Below, piece after piece: positions 34,143 through 43,024 of a DNA stretch of 64,000 nt. Source of the stretch: Allosphingosinicella deserti (GTDB lineage: Bacteria > Pseudomonadota > Alphaproteobacteria > Sphingomonadales > Sphingomonadaceae); NCBI RefSeq assembly GCF_003012735.1, contig NZ_PXYI01000002.1, positions 744,001 through 808,000 of the forward strand, in the 5' to 3' direction. Position 1 is the stretch's first letter. Every line of letters starts with the position of its first letter. The translations under genes and the position numbers were made by a program. Under the pieces are notes generated by a model, which was not told the origin of the DNA, ran no database searches, and saw nothing but the letters and a program-made list of their open reading frames with translations.

Positions 34143-36224
34143 ATGCGGGCAAGCTACATTCCTGATCGCCGTCTGGTTCTCCTGGGGGCCGCGGGCGTGG
34201 CCTTAGTGCTGGCGCAGCTGAACTTCTTCGAGTGGTTCTGCGGGTTCTCAGCTCACTACGAAGCATTGCAGCTCGACGAGCTTCTCACGACCGCTCTGGT
34301 GCTGACAAGTGCGGGCGCCTGGTTGTCCTACCATGATGCGCGCCAGCTTCGCCACGCCGTGGCCGAGGTCCAGAGCCTCAAGGAGCAAGCCGATGCGGCA
34401 GCGCGTCTGGACATCCTGACCGGCCTGCCGAACCGGCGAGCACTCGAGGATTTTGCAAGCAAGCACGACCCTCGGCTGAATGGGAGTGACCTCACTGTCC
34501 TCATCAGCGATCTCAACCACTTCAAGCAAGTCAACGACACCCATGGGCACCGGGCTGGGGACATCGTCCTACGGGAAATCGGCGCTCGCTTCCGTGCCGT
34601 GCAAAGCGACCATGATGACCTTCTCATAGTCAGGTTCGGAGGCGATGAGTTCGCCTGCGTTATCCGCCACCAGCAAGGAGACGATCTCGCGGAGCGGGTG
34701 GCACAACGCCTGGAAGCAGCCGCGCGGCGTCCCATCCATCTCGGGAGCGATCTCGATGTTGAATTGAGCGTGTCGATCGGCGTGGCATGCGTGCGGCAAG
34801 GCGCCTCGATCGACGATGCCTTGGCGGAGGCCGACGCAGCCATGTACGCCGCAAAGCGCGACGGTGGCCGTGGACTTCTTCCTGTGTCTGAGATCGCGCC
34901 CTTCCAGGGAGCGGCGGGGTCGTGGCGCAGGCGATTGTTGGAAAGGCACGTCGAACGTCCTCTTGCCGGCAACGGCCCTAACGTCTTCGCGGCAGCCTTG
35001 CGCATCGACCGCTACAACGCCGTGCGCGCGACCATCGGACATTCGCACAGCAACCAGCTCGTTCGCGAACTGACCGAGCGCCTCGCCGGGTGTGCCGACG
35101 AGATCGTTATCGACCGCATGTCGCCGGACACGATTGGGATCGCGTTCGAAGCACGCACGGAAGACGAAGCCCTGGAATTTCTGGAGCAACTTCGTGCGGG
35201 AGCCGAAGGTTCAGTCGCGGTCGGAGGCCATGTCGTCGATGTCACGATAACCTTCGGCTATGCCGGGCCCGCAGCACTTGCCGAATTGCGGGCAGTGGCC
35301 GAGCAGGCCCAGATCGCTCTGGATCAAGCCTTGGCGTCTCACCGGAGGTCCGCTTGCTTCTGCGAGGTAGAATATGGAGACCCTTCCGACAGACTGACCA
35401 TGATGTCGGAAATGCGAGCTGCCCTCGCCAACGGCGAGATCATGCTCGCCTACCAGCCCAAGGTTCGGCTTCAGGACAATTCAATAGACGCTGCGGAAGC
35501 GCTGATCCGTTGGGAACACCCGGTTCGGGGGCGTATCGCTCCGGACGACTTCGTTCAGATCGCCGAGGAAACGGGCGATATCCGGGAGATGACGGAGTGG
35601 GTGCTGCAGCAGGCGATCAAGGATCAGATGCTCATGGCGCGCTGCGGGTCGGACCTCCCCGTCTATGTGAATGTGTCCGGCCGGTTGATTGGTGATGAGT
35701 CATTCACGAAACGGCTCCTGGAAATGATCGGGGGAGCGAATGGTAGGATCGGCATCGAGATCACCGAAACGGCGGTGATCGACAATCCCGAGATCGCAAT
35801 GTCCAATCTTCGGCTCCTGGCGGATGCGGGGGTGCGGGTCTCGATCGACGATTATGGGGCCGGCATGTCGTCCCTGAACTATCTCAAGCAGCTTCCGGTG
35901 CAGGAACTCAAGATAGACCGCCAGTTCATCACGCATCTGGCTGAGAGCCATCGCGACCCCCTGATCGTACGTTCCACGATCGACTTGGCACATGGCCTGG
36001 GTATGGAGGTCACGGCGGAGGGCGTAGAGAGTGAGTCGTCTCGCGCCCTGCTGAGGGTGATGGGCTGCGATCTGATCCAGGGCTTTCTCATCACTCCGGC
36101 TCTCCCGATCCTCAGCTTTCTTCAATTCTGTCGTGATCATCGCAAGGCTGAAGCAACTGCCCCCCAAGACCGGTTCGAGAGAGCCGCGGATTTCTGGCTG
36201 CTGTCGTCTGCGATGACCAGCTGA
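34143..36224 (+). CDS. GGDEF-EAL cyclic-di-GMP enzyme
   Basis: 693-aa membrane-bound protein with two N-terminal membrane helices (LVLLGAAGVALVLAQLNFF and TALVLTSAGAWLSY). A GGDEF domain follows with intact RFGGDEFAC (about 163), then a second, degenerate GGDEF-like domain (about 290-410) and an EAL phosphodiesterase domain with AEALIRWEHP (about 450), ETAVIDN, DDYGAGMSSL and the loop residues of active enzymes. Start at 34143 (AGGTAAG upstream). It begins 47 bp after the autotransporter and may be co-transcribed with it. Confidence 0.9.
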   Translation: MRASYIPDRRLVLLGAAGVALVLAQLNFFEWFCGFSAHYEALQLDELLTTALVLTSAGAWLSYHDARQLRHAVAEVQSLKEQADAAARLDILTGLPNRRALEDFASKHDPRLNGSDLTVLISDLNHFKQVNDTHGHRAGDIVLREIGARFRAVQSDHDDLLIVRFGGDEFACVIRHQQGDDLAERVAQRLEAAARRPIHLGSDLDVELSVSIGVACVRQGASIDDALAEADAAMYAAKRDGGRGLLPVSEIAPFQGAAGSWRRRLLERHVERPLAGNGPNVFAAALRIDRYNAVRATIGHSHSNQLVRELTERLAGCADEIVIDRMSPDTIGIAFEARTEDEALEFLEQLRAGAEGSVAVGGHVVDVTITFGYAGPAALAELRAVAEQAQIALDQALASHRRSACFCEVEYGDPSDRLTMMSEMRAALANGEIMLAYQPKVRLQDNSIDAAEALIRWEHPVRGRIAPDDFVQIAEETGDIREMTEWVLQQAIKDQMLMARCGSDLPVYVNVSGRLIGDESFTKRLLEMIGGANGRIGIEITETAVIDNPEIAMSNLRLLADAGVRVSIDDYGAGMSSLNYLKQLPVQELKIDRQFITHLAESHRDPLIVRSTIDLAHGLGMEVTAEGVESESSRALLRVMGCDLIQGFLITPALPILSFLQFCRDHRKAEATAPQDRFERAADFWLLSSAMTS

Positions 36225-36638
36225 TCGGCAGCCGTGAACCCCTCAGGGTCTCGTGAAGTCTGGCAGCGTTGTTGACGGCCTTGGTTCACGATCTTGATCA
36301 TGTCGGGCGCGACGGCCCTGTGGCCGGACACAATGGGCATTGATTTGACTTGCCTGTTTGACTCGCGCGATGTTAGTTTCAAGTGCGCCGTGACTGCGGC
36401 GCCGAGGCTTGAGAACCTCGCTTGAGAGACTAGACCCGCTGTTAAGGCGGCCGGGTGGCCGATGCGGATGTCCAAGCCGCGTGCGGCCAAAGGCGTCGGC
36501 GCGTGCCTCAAGCATGTTCTCAACACCCGGCTCCCGCCGGCATCGCCTCGAACCAAGAGGCGAGGCGGGCATGGCTGCTGCATCGAACGAGTCTCCGTCT
36601 GGAGAAGGCGGGGCCCGCAGGGCGAGAGGAGCAGGCCG
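36225..36638. other. Intergenic stretch upstream of the lasso uptake operon
   Basis: 414 bp without a credible gene. The sigma-factor frame is open back to 36462 but its first 59 codons have a composition unlike the family. This interval should contain the promoter of the sigma-FecR-receptor-isopeptidase operon. No clear -35/-10 pair or palindrome was identified. Confidence 0.5.
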
Positions 36639-37226
36639 ATGCGCCTGATCCCCGACGTTTTGAGAGCCTTGACGTCGCCCGGGCTCACGGACGGCGATCC
36701 GCTTCCGTCGGGCAGCCGCGCGCGTCATGCCCCCTTACCCGCGCTCGGGGACCTCTATCATCGGGAAGCGCCGAGACTGCTTCGCTATTTCGCGCGGCGG
36801 GCCGACCGGCAGGATGTCAACGACCTGGTGCAGGAGAGCTTCACCCTGCTGGCCCGCGCCGCGGCCGGCCCGGACCAGTCGATCGAACGGCCGGAAGCTT
36901 ACCTCAATCGCATTGCCGCGAACCTGTTGCGCAGCCGGGCCAAGTCGGCCCTCCAGCGTTCGCTCGCCCGGCACGTTCCCGCCGAGGATGCGTTGCTGGT
37001 TGCACCGGATGCGGTTACGGCACTGGAGGCGCGCGATACGCTGAACCGGCTCCAGGCTGCACTGATGCGTCTGAGCCCCAAGACGCGAGCAATTTTCCTC
37101 GCCCACCGCCTCGAGGGCCTGAGCTACAACGAGATCGCCACGACCATGGCTCTCAGCGTAAAGGGCGTGGAGTGGCACATGTCGAAGGCACTCACCCATC
37201 TCAATCGCGCGCTGGGGTCCCGTTGA
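36639..37226 (+). CDS. FecI-like ECF sigma factor
   Basis: 195-aa extracytoplasmic-function sigma factor. Region 2 (LLRYFARRADRQDVNDLVQESF) binds core and the -10 element; region 4 (LNRLQAALMRLSPKTRAIFL, YNEIATTMALSVKGVEWHMSKAL) is the -35-binding helix-turn-helix. The ATG at 36639 has GAGAGGAGC upstream. First gene of a four-gene operon with FecR, a TonB receptor and an isopeptidase, a set that in proteobacterial lasso loci senses and takes up the peptide. Confidence 0.9.
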   Translation: MRLIPDVLRALTSPGLTDGDPLPSGSRARHAPLPALGDLYHREAPRLLRYFARRADRQDVNDLVQESFTLLARAAAGPDQSIERPEAYLNRIAANLLRSRAKSALQRSLARHVPAEDALLVAPDAVTALEARDTLNRLQAALMRLSPKTRAIFLAHRLEGLSYNEIATTMALSVKGVEWHMSKALTHLNRALGSR

Positions 37227-38242
37227 ACGACGGGCGCGGAACCGACAAATCCGTGGACGAGGGCGTGCGCGGGGAGGCGGTCGCCTGGCTCGTTGCCCTG
37301 CGATCGCCCGACGGCGCCGACCATCATGCGTCCTTTGAGCAATGGTATGCATCCGATCCGCGGCACGCCGACATCTATGACGAACTCCTCGCCAACTGGG
37401 AGAAGATGGCGTTGGCAGAACATCTGGCGGCTGCCACCGCGCCGGCCGCGCCGGGGGCGCGATCAGCATATCGCCGCCGCACGACCTATGCGCTTGCGGC
37501 AGCGGCGTCGCTCGTGCTGCTCGTCTTTTGCATCGCCGCCTGGCTGCGGCTCGCCGAACTTCGCCCGGGTGACACGGTGTCGACCGCGATCGCAACCAGG
37601 ACCGGTGAGATACAAACGATCCGTCTGGCCGATGGATCGCGCGTCGTCGTTGACACCGTTACTGTCCTGTCGGTCGCCTACACGCAAAGCGAGCGGCGGC
37701 TGACATTGAAGCAAGGCCGTGCGCGGTTCGACGTCGCGCATGACATGAAGCGTCCCTTCGTGGTCGACGCAGCCGGAGGGACCGTCACCGCGCTCGGGAC
37801 GCTTTTCGACGTCGACGTGCAGGGACCGAAGGCTGTGGTGTCCCTCCTGCGCGGCCTCGTCGAGGTGAGAAGCGCGGGCGCGCTCGAAGGCCGCAGGACA
37901 GCCGATCCGAGCCTGCTTCAGCCCGGGCAGCGGGTGGCACTGGATGCGTCGCGTCCGGTGGGATTGCCGACACGGCTTCGGCCGGAAGATGTGCGCTGGC
38001 CCACGGGCATGCTGTCCTTCGTCGACGCACCACTGACAGAGGTTGCCGCAGCGGCAAATCGCTACACCGACATCGAGATCATCCTGTCCGACCGCGAGGT
38101 CGGCGCCTTGCGATTTTCCGGCACTTTCCGCGCCGGAGATGCGCAGGGGCTGGCGCGCATGCTCGCGGCCACGTTCGACCTGGACCTCGCCTCCCGCAAT
38201 GGCGCGCTCCTGCTGGAGCCTCATCGGCAGACGCAAAAATAA
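37223..38242 (+). CDS. FecR-like anti-sigma factor / signal transducer
   Basis: 339-aa inner-membrane protein starting at TTG 37223, overlapping the sigma stop (TTGA). The cytoplasmic DUF4880 part (GEAVAWLVALRSPDGADHHASFEQW) binds the sigma factor. One membrane helix follows (about 88-110), then a periplasmic FecR domain (VRLADGSRVVVDTVTVLSVAY-like, GRARFDVAHDMKRPFVVDA) and a C-terminal DUF4974/STN-like segment. It would relay occupancy of the TonB receptor to the sigma factor. Confidence 0.9.
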   Translation: MNDGRGTDKSVDEGVRGEAVAWLVALRSPDGADHHASFEQWYASDPRHADIYDELLANWEKMALAEHLAAATAPAAPGARSAYRRRTTYALAAAASLVLLVFCIAAWLRLAELRPGDTVSTAIATRTGEIQTIRLADGSRVVVDTVTVLSVAYTQSERRLTLKQGRARFDVAHDMKRPFVVDAAGGTVTALGTLFDVDVQGPKAVVSLLRGLVEVRSAGALEGRRTADPSLLQPGQRVALDASRPVGLPTRLRPEDVRWPTGMLSFVDAPLTEVAAAANRYTDIEIILSDREVGALRFSGTFRAGDAQGLARMLAATFDLDLASRNGALLLEPHRQTQK

Positions 38243-38318
38243 TCCCAGGGTCGCGCCCGCCTGCGGTGTCGATGTCCCCAAGCGATGCCGTCTGCGTGCG
38301 TCGCAAGGGGAGGTGTCG

Positions 38319-40892
38319 ATGCAAATACTGCGCTCAGCAGCAATCGCCGTTCACATGTCTGCCGCAATCACTGCGGCCGCTCTCAACCCGGCCACGGCTT
38401 CTGCGAGGCCGCTCGAGCGGCAACATTACCGGCTGCCGCCGCAACCACTGGCAAGCGCGCTGCAGGCGGTCGCCATGGCATCGCGGCGCAGCATCATGGC
38501 TCCGGCATACGTCGTCGGCGGCAGGAGCGCGCCGGCACTGGAGGGCGACTATACAACGGAGGAAGCAGTCGACGCCCTGCTTGCGGGCTCGGGCCTGAGG
38601 CACCGCGCCGTCGCGAACGGCTTGATCATAGAGCCGGTCCCGGCGTCCGAGAGCCGGTCGCACGAGTCAGGCTCGGGCATCGTCGTCACGGGAAGCCGGA
38701 TCCGCGGCGCCCCGGTCGCCGCACCGGTCATCCGCCTCGACCAGGAGGCGATGCGGAATGCGGGCCAGACCAGCCTCGGCGAGGTCACCCGAAGCATTCC
38801 GCAGAATTTCGGAGGTGGCCAGAATCCGGGTGTCGGTGCCAACGTGCCGTCGAGCAGCGGCACCGATGTCGGAGGCGCATACACGATCAACCTGCGCGGC
38901 CTCGGCAGCGACGCGACGCTGACCCTGCTGAACGGCCACCGCCTCGCTTATAACGGCTCACGCCAGGGCATCGACGTGTCGTCGATCCCGCTCGGCATGG
39001 TCGACCGGATCGAGATCGTGGCCGAGGGTGCCTCGGCGCTCTACGGCTCGGATGCGGTCGCGGGCGTCGCCAACATCATCCTGAAGCGCGATTATCATGG
39101 CCTCGAAGCGCGCGCCAATATCGGCGGATCGATCGACGGAGGCAACTTTCAGCAGCAATATGGCGCAGTCGCCGGGCGGAGATGGACGACGGGTGGGCTG
39201 ATCGCCGCCTACGAATATGCGCGGGGCTCGGCTATCTTGTCGGACGACCGCTCCTACGCCGCCTCGCGGCCGGGCGTGACCATCTTTCCGGCGCTTCGAC
39301 GGCACGCGGTGGCGATGGCCGGGCATCAGGCCATCACCGATCGGCTGCGTTTCTCCGTCGACGCCTTGTTCAACAAGCGCTGGAGCCGCTCCGGCTTCCC
39401 GCTCAACGCCGCGGGCGACCTTGCGGTCAGCCGGACGGAACAGCGATCGACCAGCCGGTCCATCGCGGTCGCGCCGTCCTTCACGCTCGACCTCGGCCGG
39501 GACTGGCAGCTGGCTTTGTCCGGTGTCCATGGCGAGGAGACGGTGCGCCTGCGCAGCGACAGCTACACGGGAAATGTGCAGGCCAGCAGTGCCTCGGTCT
39601 GCTACTGCAACACCGGCCGCTCGGCGGAAGTGTCGGGAGACGGCATTCTGTTCAGGCTGCCGGCAGGACCGGCCAAGGTCGCCTTTGGCCTCGGCTATCG
39701 GGACAACAGCCTCGATGCTTTCCGCGGGGCGGGCAATATCAACAATGTCGAAGCCTCGCAGGACAGCCATTATGTCTATGGGGAACTCAATCTGCCGCTC
39801 GTCTCCCCGGCGCAGATAATCGCCGGGGTCGCCCGGTTGAATCTCAGCGCTGCCGTCCGGTACGAGCGCTACCCCGGCGTGGACGCGGTCGCCACGCCCA
39901 AGATCGGGCTGATCTACGCACCGCTGACCGACATCGTCCTACGGGCAAGCTGGGGCAAATCCTTCCGGGCGCCGACGCTGTTCCAGCAATATCAGGTCCG
40001 AAGCGCGCTTCTCTATCCGGCGAGGAGCCTCGGCGGCCCTGCCTCGCCCGCGGGCTCGACCGCCTTGCTGCTCCAGGGCGGCAATCCGGCGCTCGAGCCG
40101 GAACGTGCCCGCACCCGCACCGCCACGATCGAATTCAACCCGCGCGCGGTGCCGGATCTGCGCATCCAGCTCGGCTACTTCTCGATACGCTATACCGACC
40201 GGATCGTCGTTCCGATCAGCTTCTCCTCCCAGGCGCTGAGCAATCCGCTCAATGCGCCCTGGGTGACGCGCGCGCCCGGGCCCGACCGGGTCGCTGCCGC
40301 CATCGCCGACGCGGCGCAATTCTTCAACGTCTCGGGTGGACCCTTCGACCCTGCACGCGTGGTGGCGATCGTCGACAACAGCGCGGTCAATGCCGGGCGC
40401 CAGGCGATCCGCGGGGTCGATCTGCTGGCCGACTACGGCATGGACATCGGCAATGGCGGAAGGCTCTCCGTTTCGCTCAACGCGACCTACCTCGAGAGCA
40501 GCCAGCAACTCACGCCCGAGGCGCCGGTGCTTGCCAGGGCCGGGACTCTCTTCAACCCGCCCCATTGGCGCGGACGCGGGAGCATCACCTGGTCCCAGAG
40601 CGGGCTGACCCTGAATGCCGCCGCCAGCCGGATCGGCGGTGTCGACGATATCCGTGCGAACCCGCCCACCCGGGTCGGCGGCACGACCGCGTTCGATTTT
40701 ACCGCCCGCTACGTGTTCGGCGAGGGGCACGGATCTCTGCGCGGGCTCGAACTCAGCCTCACGCTGCAAAATGCCTTCGGCGATGATCCCCGGAGGATTG
40801 CGACGTCGGTCTATTCCGACACGGCCTATGATTCGACCAACTACTCGCCGGTCGGCCGGTTCGTCGGTTTCGGGATCGCCAAGTCATGGTAG
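38319..40892 (+). CDS. TonB-dependent receptor with N-terminal signalling (STN) domain
   Basis: 857-aa outer-membrane receptor from ATG 38319 (AGGGGAGGT upstream). Signal peptide (about 1-28), STN domain (about 30-110, YRLPPQPLASALQAVA; YTTEEAVDALLAGSGLRH) for FecR signalling, plug domain with TYNLRGLG-type TINLRGLGSDATLTLLNGHR and EGASALYGSDAVAGVANI, then a 22-strand barrel ending in GRFVGFGIAKSW with a terminal aromatic. By operon context it is the likely importer of the locus's own (or a related) lasso peptide. Confidence 0.9.
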   Translation: MQILRSAAIAVHMSAAITAAALNPATASARPLERQHYRLPPQPLASALQAVAMASRRSIMAPAYVVGGRSAPALEGDYTTEEAVDALLAGSGLRHRAVANGLIIEPVPASESRSHESGSGIVVTGSRIRGAPVAAPVIRLDQEAMRNAGQTSLGEVTRSIPQNFGGGQNPGVGANVPSSSGTDVGGAYTINLRGLGSDATLTLLNGHRLAYNGSRQGIDVSSIPLGMVDRIEIVAEGASALYGSDAVAGVANIILKRDYHGLEARANIGGSIDGGNFQQQYGAVAGRRWTTGGLIAAYEYARGSAILSDDRSYAASRPGVTIFPALRRHAVAMAGHQAITDRLRFSVDALFNKRWSRSGFPLNAAGDLAVSRTEQRSTSRSIAVAPSFTLDLGRDWQLALSGVHGEETVRLRSDSYTGNVQASSASVCYCNTGRSAEVSGDGILFRLPAGPAKVAFGLGYRDNSLDAFRGAGNINNVEASQDSHYVYGELNLPLVSPAQIIAGVARLNLSAAVRYERYPGVDAVATPKIGLIYAPLTDIVLRASWGKSFRAPTLFQQYQVRSALLYPARSLGGPASPAGSTALLLQGGNPALEPERARTRTATIEFNPRAVPDLRIQLGYFSIRYTDRIVVPISFSSQALSNPLNAPWVTRAPGPDRVAAAIADAAQFFNVSGGPFDPARVVAIVDNSAVNAGRQAIRGVDLLADYGMDIGNGGRLSVSLNATYLESSQQLTPEAPVLARAGTLFNPPHWRGRGSITWSQSGLTLNAAASRIGGVDDIRANPPTRVGGTTAFDFTARYVFGEGHGSLRGLELSLTLQNAFGDDPRRIATSVYSDTAYDSTNYSPVGRFVGFGIAKSW

Positions 40893-43024
40893 GCGCACGG
40901 ACAGCGAGGCGTGCGCGCCGGTGCACGCTGCTCATCCTCCTATCGCTGATCATCGGCTTCGGCTCCGCGTCCGCCACGCCCGGTTGCGACGATGTCCTGC
41001 CGCCGCCCGCGGCTGGGGCAATCGGCCCGGAACGGGACGTCACCACGGACGACCTGCTTCGCCTTCGCGACGTGGGGCAACCCGACGGGGCGATGTTCGG
41101 CCAGCCGACGCCATTCGCCGTCTCGCCGAGCGGCGGCGAGGCCGCTTTCATCATCAGCCGGGCCGATCCGGACAGGAACCTCTATTGCCGTGCCCTCGTC
41201 GCGGTGGGCCTGGCCGGAGCACCCGCCCGGATCCTGGACCGCGGCGGCGAGATGATCATCAACAGCGTCGTTGCCCGCAACCTCGTCGTCGCGAACGGCT
41301 TCCCGACGCTGCTGACCCCCGTCTGGTCGCCCGACGGGCGCTGGATCGCATACCAGCGGCGCGACCAGGGCATCACCCAGGTCTGGCGCGCCCGAGCCGA
41401 CGGCAGCGGGGCCGAGCAGGTGACCCGGTCCGAGACGGACGTCGAAGGGCTCGCCTGGTCGGCCAACGGCAAGAAGATCGTCTACGTCACGCGTCCGGAA
41501 CGCGCCCGTGCGGCGCGATCCATCGACGAGGAGGGCCGGAACGGCTGGTTGTACGACGCGCGCTTCGCCCCGGAGGTGGCCCCGCGGCCGCTGCTTCCCG
41601 GAACGGCGGCGCGCGAGGCCTTCACCATCGACCCGGAGACCGGGGCAGTCGTGCCGGCGATCGAGGACGAACGCGCTCTGGTGCCGATGCAGGACCTGTC
41701 CGGCCAGCCGATCGCACCAGCGGCGTTATCGGCAAGCGGCCGGCGCGCCTGGACGGAACGGCGCGATCCCTCGCCGCTCAGCCCCCTGCGGCTGCTTGCC
41801 ACCGACGCGGCCGGCAGGACGGTCACCTGTCGCGACCCGCGCTGCGATGGCGGGTTCACGGGCCTCTGGTGGGACGGCGAAGGCCGCGAGGTCCGCTTCT
41901 TGCGCCGGGAGGGTTGGGCGAACGGCGAGCTCGGCCTCTACCGGTGGGTTCCGGGTTCCGCGCCGCGGCGGGTGCTGCTCACCAGCGACGTGCTGCTCGG
42001 CTGTACGCCGGCGGGCGTTCTCCTGCTCTGCACGTCCGAAAGTGCCGTCGTGCCCCGCCATCTGGTCCTGGTCGATTCGGCGAACGGCCGGCTGAAGAAG
42101 GTCTTCGATCCCAATCCCGAATTCGGAGCGATCAGGCTGGGCAAGGTCGAACGCCTGCGCTGGCGCAACCACCTGGGTCTGGAAGCCTGGGGGGATCTGG
42201 TGCTTCCGCCGGACCATCGCTCGGGAACCAGGCTGCCGATGATCGTCGTCCAATATCATAGTGACGGCTTCCTGCGCGGCGGCACCGGCGACGAAAATCC
42301 GATCCATGCCTTCGCCGCGCGGGGCTTCGCCGTGCTGAGCATCGAGCGGCCCGTATTCGTCGCGGCGCGCGCAGCCGGGGTGACATCCTATGATGACGTC
42401 AACGCGATCAACGCAAAGGACTGGGCCGAACGCAGAAGCCTGCTGTCCTCGCTGGTGACGGGCGTCGACCGGGCGATCGCGGCCGGGATCGCCGACCCGG
42501 CCCGGATCGGGATCACCGGGCTCAGCGATGGCGCCTCGACGGCGCGCTTCGCCCTGATCAATACGGACATGTTCGCCGCAGCGTCGATCAGCAGCTGCTG
42601 CATCGAGCCGAACACCGTCATGACCTACGGCGGCATCGCTTATGCCGATGCGATGCGAGCAATGGGTTATCCGCCGGCAACGACGCCCGCTCCGGACTTC
42701 TGGCGGCCTTACTCCATGGCGCTCAACGCCGGGCGCATGGATCGGCCGCTGCTGATGCAGCTTGCCGACGGGGAGTATCTGCTCGCGCTCGAGACGTTCA
42801 CCGCACTGCGCGAGGCGGAGCAGCCCGTGGAAATGTACGTCTTCCCGGGCGAGCACCATATCAAGTGGCAGCCGGCGCACCGCCGTGCAATCTACCAGCG
42901 CAATCTCGACTGGTTCGCGTTCTGGCTCCAGGATCGGGTCGACGCGGACCCGGGCAAGGCCGCGCAATATCTGCGGTGGGCGCGGATGCGCCTCGGCGCC
43001 GACCGGACCGCCTCACCGCCCTGA
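40886..43024 (+). CDS. Lasso-peptide isopeptidase (prolyl-oligopeptidase fold)
   Basis: 712-aa secreted enzyme overlapping the receptor gene by 7 bp. Signal peptide (LLILLSLIIGFGSASA), a beta-propeller half with PD40-like repeats (WSPDGRWIAYQRRDQG), and a C-terminal alpha/beta-hydrolase domain: nucleophile Ser in ITGLSDGASTARFAL (about 547) and His in FPGEHHIKWQP (about 655). Proteins of this type (AtxE family) open the macrolactam isopeptide bond of lasso peptides such as astexins. Presence here, with no ABC exporter, is the astexin-type arrangement. Its 3' end overlaps the cyclase gene convergently by 12 bp. Confidence 0.9.
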   Translation: MVGARTARRARRCTLLILLSLIIGFGSASATPGCDDVLPPPAAGAIGPERDVTTDDLLRLRDVGQPDGAMFGQPTPFAVSPSGGEAAFIISRADPDRNLYCRALVAVGLAGAPARILDRGGEMIINSVVARNLVVANGFPTLLTPVWSPDGRWIAYQRRDQGITQVWRARADGSGAEQVTRSETDVEGLAWSANGKKIVYVTRPERARAARSIDEEGRNGWLYDARFAPEVAPRPLLPGTAAREAFTIDPETGAVVPAIEDERALVPMQDLSGQPIAPAALSASGRRAWTERRDPSPLSPLRLLATDAAGRTVTCRDPRCDGGFTGLWWDGEGREVRFLRREGWANGELGLYRWVPGSAPRRVLLTSDVLLGCTPAGVLLLCTSESAVVPRHLVLVDSANGRLKKVFDPNPEFGAIRLGKVERLRWRNHLGLEAWGDLVLPPDHRSGTRLPMIVVQYHSDGFLRGGTGDENPIHAFAARGFAVLSIERPVFVAARAAGVTSYDDVNAINAKDWAERRSLLSSLVTGVDRAIAAGIADPARIGITGLSDGASTARFALINTDMFAAASISSCCIEPNTVMTYGGIAYADAMRAMGYPPATTPAPDFWRPYSMALNAGRMDRPLLMQLADGEYLLALETFTALREAEQPVEMYVFPGEHHIKWQPAHRRAIYQRNLDWFAFWLQDRVDADPGKAAQYLRWARMRLGADRTASPP

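Noticed and set aside
36455..37222. An upstream extension of the FecR frame overlapping the sigma factor
   Set aside because: It is the shadow of the sigma-factor gene in another frame; the TTGA overlap at 37223 and family length fix the start.
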